From NCBI GenBank assembly GCA_030619365.1, contig JAUXBQ010000086.1, forward strand, positions 1 to 10,053: a DNA stretch of 10,053 nt, read 5' to 3'. This stretch comes from a candidate division FCPU426 bacterium. Lineage in GTDB: Bacteria; Oederibacteriota; JAAXVQ01; JAUVAV01. Every line of letters begins with the position of its first letter. Within the stretch, counting starts at the first letter, position 1. Shown in pieces: positions 6,735-10,053 of this stretch. The translations under genes were made by a program, and so were the position numbers. The notes under the pieces were generated by a model. It saw only the letters and a list, made by a program, of their open reading frames with translations. It ran no database searches and was not told the origin of the DNA.

Positions 6735-8018
6735 TTATTTAACCTCCCGTCGGCGCGAGATGGTTTCAAGGAAAACGTCCACGATCTCCGGATCGAACTG
6801 CGTGCCGGCGCCCTTCTGCAGTTCCTCGACCGCCGCCTGCCGGCTGATGGCCGGCCGGTGCTTCTGGGCCGAGGTCATGGCGTCAAATGCATCCGCCACG
6901 GACAGAATGCGCGCGCCCAGGGGAATTTCCTTGCCCTGCAGTCCCTGGGGGTAACCTTTGCCGTCAAATCGTTCGTGATGGTGCCGCACCAGTTCCACCG
7001 TGCCGCGCAGGGCCTGGACCTGGTTCAGTATCTCCGCCCCGATTTTCACGTGCTCTTTGAGCTTCTCGTATTCCGCCGGGCTGAGCTTGCCTGTGTTTTC
7101 CAGAATGGCGTCCGGCACTCCGATGTGCCCGAGATTCTGGACCTGGGCCGCCAGCCGCACGTTTTCCACTTCATCCGGGCTGAGTCCGATTGATTTGGCC
7201 ACCGCGCCGGCGTACTCCGCCACCCGCTGGTCATGGCCGCCGGCGAATTTATCCCGCGCTTCCAGCGCCTTGGTCATGGCGCGCAGCATACCGATATACA
7301 TCTCTTTCAGCCGGTCCGACATTTCGTTAAAGGACTCTGCCAACAGGGCCAGTTCGTTCTTGCCCTTGATCCTGATTTTATAGTTCAGGTTCCCTTCGCC
7401 GACGGCTTTGACGCCCTGGACCAGGTCCCCGAAGGGCTTGAGCATCAGACTGGTCAGCACCACGGCGATCATAATGCCGATCAGCAGTAATCCCGCGGCA
7501 ATGGACATGGACTCGCGAAACGTCTGCCGCACGAACTTATCGATCGCCCGTTGGGACATACCGACGTGTACGGCGCCGATTTTCACCCCGTTACGCAAGA
7601 GCACGGGGATGGTGATATCAATGATCGGTTCCCGTTTATCGTTGCGATAGGGTTGAATCAGTATTTCTTCGTTGGCATGAGGCCGGATCCCGGGCGGCTC
7701 GACGTACAATTTTCCCACCTCCGCGATCTGGCTGTGGGCAAGAACCTGGCTTTTATCGTTTAAAATGAGGGAATAGACCACGCCTTCGTTTTTCATGGTG
7801 CTGGTAACAAAGGTGGCCAAAGCTAGAATATCATTGCTGATCAGCGAGTCCGTGCTGATGGTGGCGAGATTACGGGCAATGGTGGCGCCTCGGCGCGTCA
7901 TTTCCCGCAACAGCACATCCCGTTCCTGGCGGGTGAAAAAATAAGAAGAACCAAAAACCGTGATGGAGACCAACGCAATGGTCATAACAATGAACTGGAA
8001 TTTAAGTCCAGCCCGCAT
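6735..8018 (-). CDS. Membrane sensor with HAMP and degenerate HD-GYP domain (HD dyad replaced by Gln-Asn)
   Basis: HD-GYP proteins normally hydrolyse cyclic-di-GMP. These 427 residues comprise a membrane segment (about 7-29), a periplasmic Cache-like sensor (30-170), a second membrane segment (171-193), HAMP (194-247) and an HD-GYP domain (245-427). Conserved parts of the output domain are ALEARDKFAGGH (251-262, with His262), the His-rich GYP segment HHHERFDGKGYPQGL (346-360), ARILSVADAFDAMTS and KGAGTQFDPE. The dyad that should read HDIGK reads Gln294-Asn295-Leu-Gly-His298: the metal-binding His and Asp are both gone. It may therefore be catalytically dead and act as a c-di-GMP receptor or a partner of another protein (inference). 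The ATG has GGAGG five bases upstream. This is the first gene of the probable eight-gene operon, with its promoter in 8019-8331. The cyclase gene follows almost directly. Confidence 0.9.
   Translation of the reverse strand: MRAGLKFQFIVMTIALVSITVFGSSYFFTRQERDVLLREMTRRGATIARNLATISTDSLISNDILALATFVTSTMKNEGVVYSLILNDKSQVLAHSQIAEVGKLYVEPPGIRPHANEEILIQPYRNDKREPIIDITIPVLLRNGVKIGAVHVGMSQRAIDKFVRQTFRESMSIAAGLLLIGIMIAVVLTSLMLKPFGDLVQGVKAVGEGNLNYKIRIKGKNELALLAESFNEMSDRLKEMYIGMLRAMTKALEARDKFAGGHDQRVAEYAGAVAKSIGLSPDEVENVRLAAQVQNLGHIGVPDAILENTGKLSPAEYEKLKEHVKIGAEILNQVQALRGTVELVRHHHERFDGKGYPQGLQGKEIPLGARILSVADAFDAMTSAQKHRPAISRQAAVEELQKGAGTQFDPEIVDVFLETISRRREVK
6743..6748 (-). promoter_or_regulatory. Ribosome binding site supporting the GTG start of the adenylate cyclase
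   Basis: GGGAGG on the minus strand, nine bases before the GTG at 6733. It lies within the last codons of the HD-GYP gene, so the two genes are likely translationally coupled. The alternative TTG at 6769 lies upstream of this site and cannot use it. Confidence 0.65.
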
Positions 8019-8146
8019 CTAAACCTCCATCTTGCCCAGTACACGCTTCACTTTGCCTGCGATTGAAGCCTGGAAAAAGCTTGAAAATAAGAGAAAATCC
8101 CTTGCGGGCGTCTCGAACTTCTCTGTTTTATGGTCTAATGTGGGCC

Positions 8147-8176
8147 AGTTTAGCAATTCGAATTGCTCATTGTCAA
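8147..8176 (-). promoter_or_regulatory. Candidate sigma70 promoter for the eight-gene operon
   Basis: On the minus strand a consensus -35 TTGACA (8176 down to 8171) is followed after 18 bases by TAAACT (8152 down to 8147), matching four of six -10 positions. The 16-bp palindrome fills almost the entire spacer. The predicted transcript would begin near 8140, leaving about 120 nt of leader before the HD-GYP ATG. The -10 is weak, so the call is tentative. Confidence 0.4.
8152..8167. promoter_or_regulatory. Perfect 16-bp palindrome, candidate operator
   Basis: AGCAATTCGAATTGCT is fully self-complementary, as expected for a site bound by a dimeric helix-turn-helix regulator. It falls between the candidate -35 and -10 boxes of the minus-strand promoter, a position where binding would repress. 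No regulator gene is present in the window, so the ligand and protein are unknown. Confidence 0.5.
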
Positions 8177-8206
8177 GCAGAAACCGGGAGCCTTTGTGCT
8201 TGACAA
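8170..8206. repeat. 10-bp inverted repeat carrying divergent TTGACA boxes
   Basis: TTGTCAAGCA (8170-8179) and TGCTTGACAA (8197-8206) are exact reverse complements separated by 17 bases. The right arm reads TTGACA on the plus strand (8200-8205) and the left arm reads TTGACA on the minus strand (8176-8171). The symmetry therefore places a perfect -35 hexamer on each strand, pointing away from each other. It could alternatively be a regulator site. Confidence 0.6.
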
Positions 8207-8227
8207 CAAGCCGAAAAATCCTTTAAA
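8200..8227 (+). promoter_or_regulatory. Candidate sigma70 promoter for the TolB-OmpA lipoprotein gene
   Basis: TTGACA (8200-8205), a 16-base spacer and TTTAAA (8222-8227), which matches four of six -10 positions. The start of transcription would be near 8234, about 98 nt before the ATG at 8332. A second TTGACA at 8231-8236 has no recognisable -10 at the right distance. Confidence 0.45.
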
Positions 8228-8243
8228 ATTTTGACAAAATCAT

Positions 8244-8251
8244 TAAGGAGG
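8244..8251 (+). promoter_or_regulatory. Orphan consensus Shine-Dalgarno sequence
   Basis: TAAGGAGG is a near-perfect complement of the 16S rRNA tail, yet no ATG, GTG or TTG follows at usable distance. The next codons around 8258 offer only ATC. It lies in the predicted 5' leader of the lipoprotein gene, about 80 nt ahead of its ATG, which itself lacks a good ribosome site. Confidence 0.4.
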
Positions 8252-8331
8252 CGCGCAATCAACCTCGGAGCGAATCATATACCTCTGCAGACTGATTCGG
8301 AAAAAAATCCCGGTGTTATTTGGCTAAAAAT

Positions 8332-10053
8332 ATGACATTTTTCCTTTCATCGCGTCTTCGCCAACTTGTTTCTGTCTTCGTCATAGCCCTGGCCGCCTCT
8401 GGTTTGGCCGGCTGTCAGCAATCGTCCGATGGGCGAGAAACCGAACCCTCCCCGGTTCCCACTCCCCTGCCGTATGAAGACAAAATCCTGTATCTTTCCA
8501 GCGGACAGTTCTATCTGACCACTCTGGCCGGCGACCAGGTGGAAAAAATTCCGTTCCCGGGAAGAAGCAACTGGTTCCCCGCGGTTTCACCGGATGACAC
8601 GCGCCTGGCGTATTGGTCCACGCAGAGCGGATTTCACGAAGTGTGGCTCTACCACCTGGAGCAGGAGAAAGTCCGGCAACTGACGTTTTTCAACGAAAAA
8701 CTGGCGGACGTAACCCTGCAAAACTTCAACGTGCACAACGCGCCGACCTGGTCCCCGGACGGAAAGCGAATCATCTTTTCCCTGGCCGGCAAGATCTGGA
8801 CCGTTGACGCCGAAGGGTTCAACCTGGAAACCCTGGTCTCCGAGGGCTGGAACTATTCCCCGGCCCTGTCACCGGACGGCAAGCTCCTGGCGTATGTCCT
8901 TGACCGCAACAAGTCTCGCAACTTGGCCCTGCGTACCTTTGACTCCGGCGAAGTGCGCTCGCTCACCAAGTTTCCGGTCACGCATCAGGTCGGCGGCCCG
9001 GCCTGGTCGCCGGACGGAAAAACCCTCGCCTTCACGGTTTCGGTTTTCGATAAAGTGGACATCTGGAAGGCGGATCGCGACGGCAGCCACCTGCAGCGCC
9101 TGACGCGGGACGGCCACAGCAATTCCCCGGCTTGGTCGCCGGACGGCATAAAAATCGCTTTCTCCTCGGGTCGCCAGGATCCCTACCATTGGGAAATCTG
9201 GGTCATGAACCGGGATGGCGGCGGCCAATTTGCGGTCACCAGCAACGGCGGTTTTTCTCCGGCCTGGATTCGCACCAAGCGGGCCCTGAGCGAAACCGCG
9301 GCCTTGGCCGCCACGACCCTCGTCGCGGCTGCGGCGGAAAACGCGGAAGTGGAAGAAGCGTCGAAACCCGAAATCGAGACTGCGCCGGTTATTGAGGAAG
9401 CGCCCGCTGCGCCGACGCCCCGGCCGACCGCGAAGCCCAAACCGAAGCCGACACCCGAACCCACGCCCGAACCTACGCCCAAACCCACGCCCGAGCCCAC
9501 GCCCAAACCCACGCCCGAGCCCACGCCCGAGCCTACGCCGCAACCCGTGCCAACGGAACCGAAAGCGGTAGTGAAATACGAGGAGGTCGAGAAGGAAGCC
9601 GCCGCGGAAACGGAATTCGAAGGAGTCGACGAGAACGAGTTCGAGGAATTCGAGGAATACGCCGACGAGGACGAGGCCGCACTCCCCCAGGAGGTATTAA
9701 CCACCCAGGTTCAGGAGAACCAGATCGTGTTTACGCCCAAGATCGAGTTCTATTTTGCCAAGGACCTCATCAAGCCGGGATCGCTGTCCACCCTCAAGCA
9801 GCTGGCCCGGGAACTGGATGAATACCCGGACGCCTCCCTGGTCGTCAAGGGCTACATGCGCGGGCCGGGGCTCATGAAAAAAACCGTCCCCATTTTGAAA
9901 ACCCTCTGCCGGGCCCGGGCCAACAGCGTGCTGCGCCATCTGATCGTGAACGAAAAAATCCGGCAGATCAACGTCAGCGCCCTGGGCGAGACCGACCCCT
10001 TCCCCGAACTGGCCCGCTCCCAGGACAAACCCGTCATCATCGTCGAAGTGAAA
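8332..10053 (+). CDS. TolB-propeller/OmpA-domain fusion lipoprotein (3' end beyond window)
   Basis: Open for 574 codons to the window edge with no stop, so partial at the C-terminus. Residues 1-28 form a lipoprotein signal with lipobox LAGC (Cys28); Gln29 fits outer-membrane sorting. Residues about 45-320 are a TolB-like beta-propeller with repeated (W)SPDG blades at 86, 140, 180, 225 and 268 and a last blade ending FSPAW. An Ala/Glu linker, eight PTP(E/K/Q) units (373-404) and a very acidic stretch (416-450) follow. From 464 on there is an OmpA-like domain (VFTPKIEFYFAKDLIKPGS, then LCRARANSVLRHL), close to complete at the edge. TolB normally binds the separate OmpA-type lipoprotein Pal, so this chain combines both partners. 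The usual GHTD reads GYMR: the diaminopimelate-binding Asp is Arg510, while Arg529 of the RANSV motif is kept. ATG 8332 is chosen; TTG 8320 is possible. Confidence 0.88.
   Translation, partial: MTFFLSSRLRQLVSVFVIALAASGLAGCQQSSDGRETEPSPVPTPLPYEDKILYLSSGQFYLTTLAGDQVEKIPFPGRSNWFPAVSPDDTRLAYWSTQSGFHEVWLYHLEQEKVRQLTFFNEKLADVTLQNFNVHNAPTWSPDGKRIIFSLAGKIWTVDAEGFNLETLVSEGWNYSPALSPDGKLLAYVLDRNKSRNLALRTFDSGEVRSLTKFPVTHQVGGPAWSPDGKTLAFTVSVFDKVDIWKADRDGSHLQRLTRDGHSNSPAWSPDGIKIAFSSGRQDPYHWEIWVMNRDGGGQFAVTSNGGFSPAWIRTKRALSETAALAATTLVAAAAENAEVEEASKPEIETAPVIEEAPAAPTPRPTAKPKPKPTPEPTPEPTPKPTPEPTPKPTPEPTPEPTPQPVPTEPKAVVKYEEVEKEAAAETEFEGVDENEFEEFEEYADEDEAALPQEVLTTQVQENQIVFTPKIEFYFAKDLIKPGSLSTLKQLARELDEYPDASLVVKGYMRGPGLMKKTVPILKTLCRARANSVLRHLIVNEKIRQINVSALGETDPFPELARSQDKPVIIVEVK
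9448..9543 (+). repeat. Eight tandem 12-bp units encoding Pro-Thr-Pro-(Glu/Lys/Gln)
   Basis: Imperfect 12-bp repeats of the CCCACGCCCGAR type run in frame with the lipoprotein gene and encode PTPE, PTPE, PTPK, PTPE, PTPK, PTPE, PTPE, PTPQ (residues 373-404). Pro-rich repeats of this sort form stiff, extended spacers, as in TonB, and could span part of the periplasm between propeller and OmpA domain. The repeat also creates long spurious Gly/Val-rich frames on the other strand. Confidence 0.85.

Larger units (their letters stand above)
8019..8331. other. Divergent intergenic control region
   Basis: 313 bases between the minus-strand operon and the plus-strand lipoprotein gene, clearly more AT-rich than the genes. 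It holds a perfect 16-bp palindrome, a 10-bp inverted repeat with a TTGACA in each arm, candidate promoters in both directions and a strong but orphan Shine-Dalgarno sequence; each is listed separately. The stretch 8030-8140 would be a roughly 120-nt leader for the operon; I see no riboswitch match in it, including no GEMM-type c-di-GMP aptamer. A TTG-started plus-strand frame at 8032-8226 (64 codons) shows no family features, has no clear ribosome site and crosses the promoter elements, so it is not called. Confidence 0.7.

Noticed and set aside
8019..8030. Mini-ORF Met-Glu-Val-stop directly before the HD-GYP ATG
   Set aside because: It consists of the ribosome binding site itself and has no site of its own; most likely chance.
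8019..8140. Possible c-di-GMP (GEMM) riboswitch in the leader of the HD-GYP gene
   Set aside because: Scattered GCAAAG- and GACGC-like pieces occur, but not in the order and spacing of the GEMM consensus, and no paired stems of that fold are seen.
8032..8226. 64-codon plus-strand frame in the divergent intergenic region
   Set aside because: TTG start, no clear ribosome site, no recognisable domain, and it runs through the candidate promoter and operator elements.
8869..9704. Long minus-strand open frames rich in Gly, Val, Ser and Arg
   Set aside because: They lie opposite the PTP(E/K) repeat and the acidic segment of the lipoprotein gene; the low-complexity protein is only the reverse reading of those repeats.
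1..10053. CRISPR array, tRNA, rRNA, prophage or insertion-sequence genes
   Set aside because: No regularly spaced repeats, RNA gene signatures, integrase or transposase reading frames were seen on either strand.

Overview
The window looks like chromosomal DNA from a Gram-negative (diderm), uncultured-type bacterium. Its genes are GC-rich and sit beside AT-rich intergenic DNA. The diderm call rests on a predicted lipoprotein that joins a TolB-like propeller to an OmpA-like peptidoglycan-binding domain. The palindromic repeat at the left end (core TTGCGAGG...GCGACGAAGCAATC) resembles a dispersed repeat I recall from Omnitrophota, Nitrospirota and Desulfobacterota genomes. Phylum assignment is therefore a guess and was not tested.

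Layout. Positions 1-80 are AT-rich with no gene. An imperfect palindromic element fills 81-225 and runs into the 3' end of the first gene. From 8018 down to 195, eight minus-strand genes lie head to tail with gaps of 68 nt or less and two overlaps, so they probably form one operon. In transcription order they are: a membrane HD-GYP protein with a degenerate HD dyad, a membrane class III adenylate cyclase, a low-molecular-weight (YwlE-type) phosphatase, ribose-5-phosphate isomerase B, serine hydroxymethyltransferase (glyA), dCMP deaminase, a WecA/TagO-type polyprenyl-phosphate sugar-phosphate transferase, and UDP-GlcNAc 2-epimerase (wecB). A 313-nt divergent control region (8019-8331) holds a perfect 16-bp palindrome and a 10-bp inverted repeat whose arms each carry a TTGACA box on opposite strands. 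From 8332 a plus-strand TolB-OmpA lipoprotein gene runs off the right edge after 574 codons.

How the genes fit together. The last six operon genes are metabolic or envelope genes. RpiB supplies pentose phosphate. GlyA makes methylene-tetrahydrofolate and dCMP deaminase makes dUMP, the two inputs of thymidylate synthesis. WecA and WecB prime and feed a polyprenyl-linked GlcNAc/ManNAc glycan. In front of them sit two membrane receptors with clearly related input halves but different outputs: one keeps every residue expected for cAMP synthesis, the other has lost the catalytic His-Asp of its HD-GYP domain. The lipoprotein transcribed in the opposite direction probably links the outer membrane and cell wall.

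Most worth a second look: the HD to QN replacement in the HD-GYP protein, the duplicated sensor module feeding two nucleotide-signalling outputs, the single-chain TolB-Pal-like lipoprotein with a damaged peptidoglycan-binding site, the palindromic element that supplies the last codons of wecB, and the symmetrical divergent promoter region.
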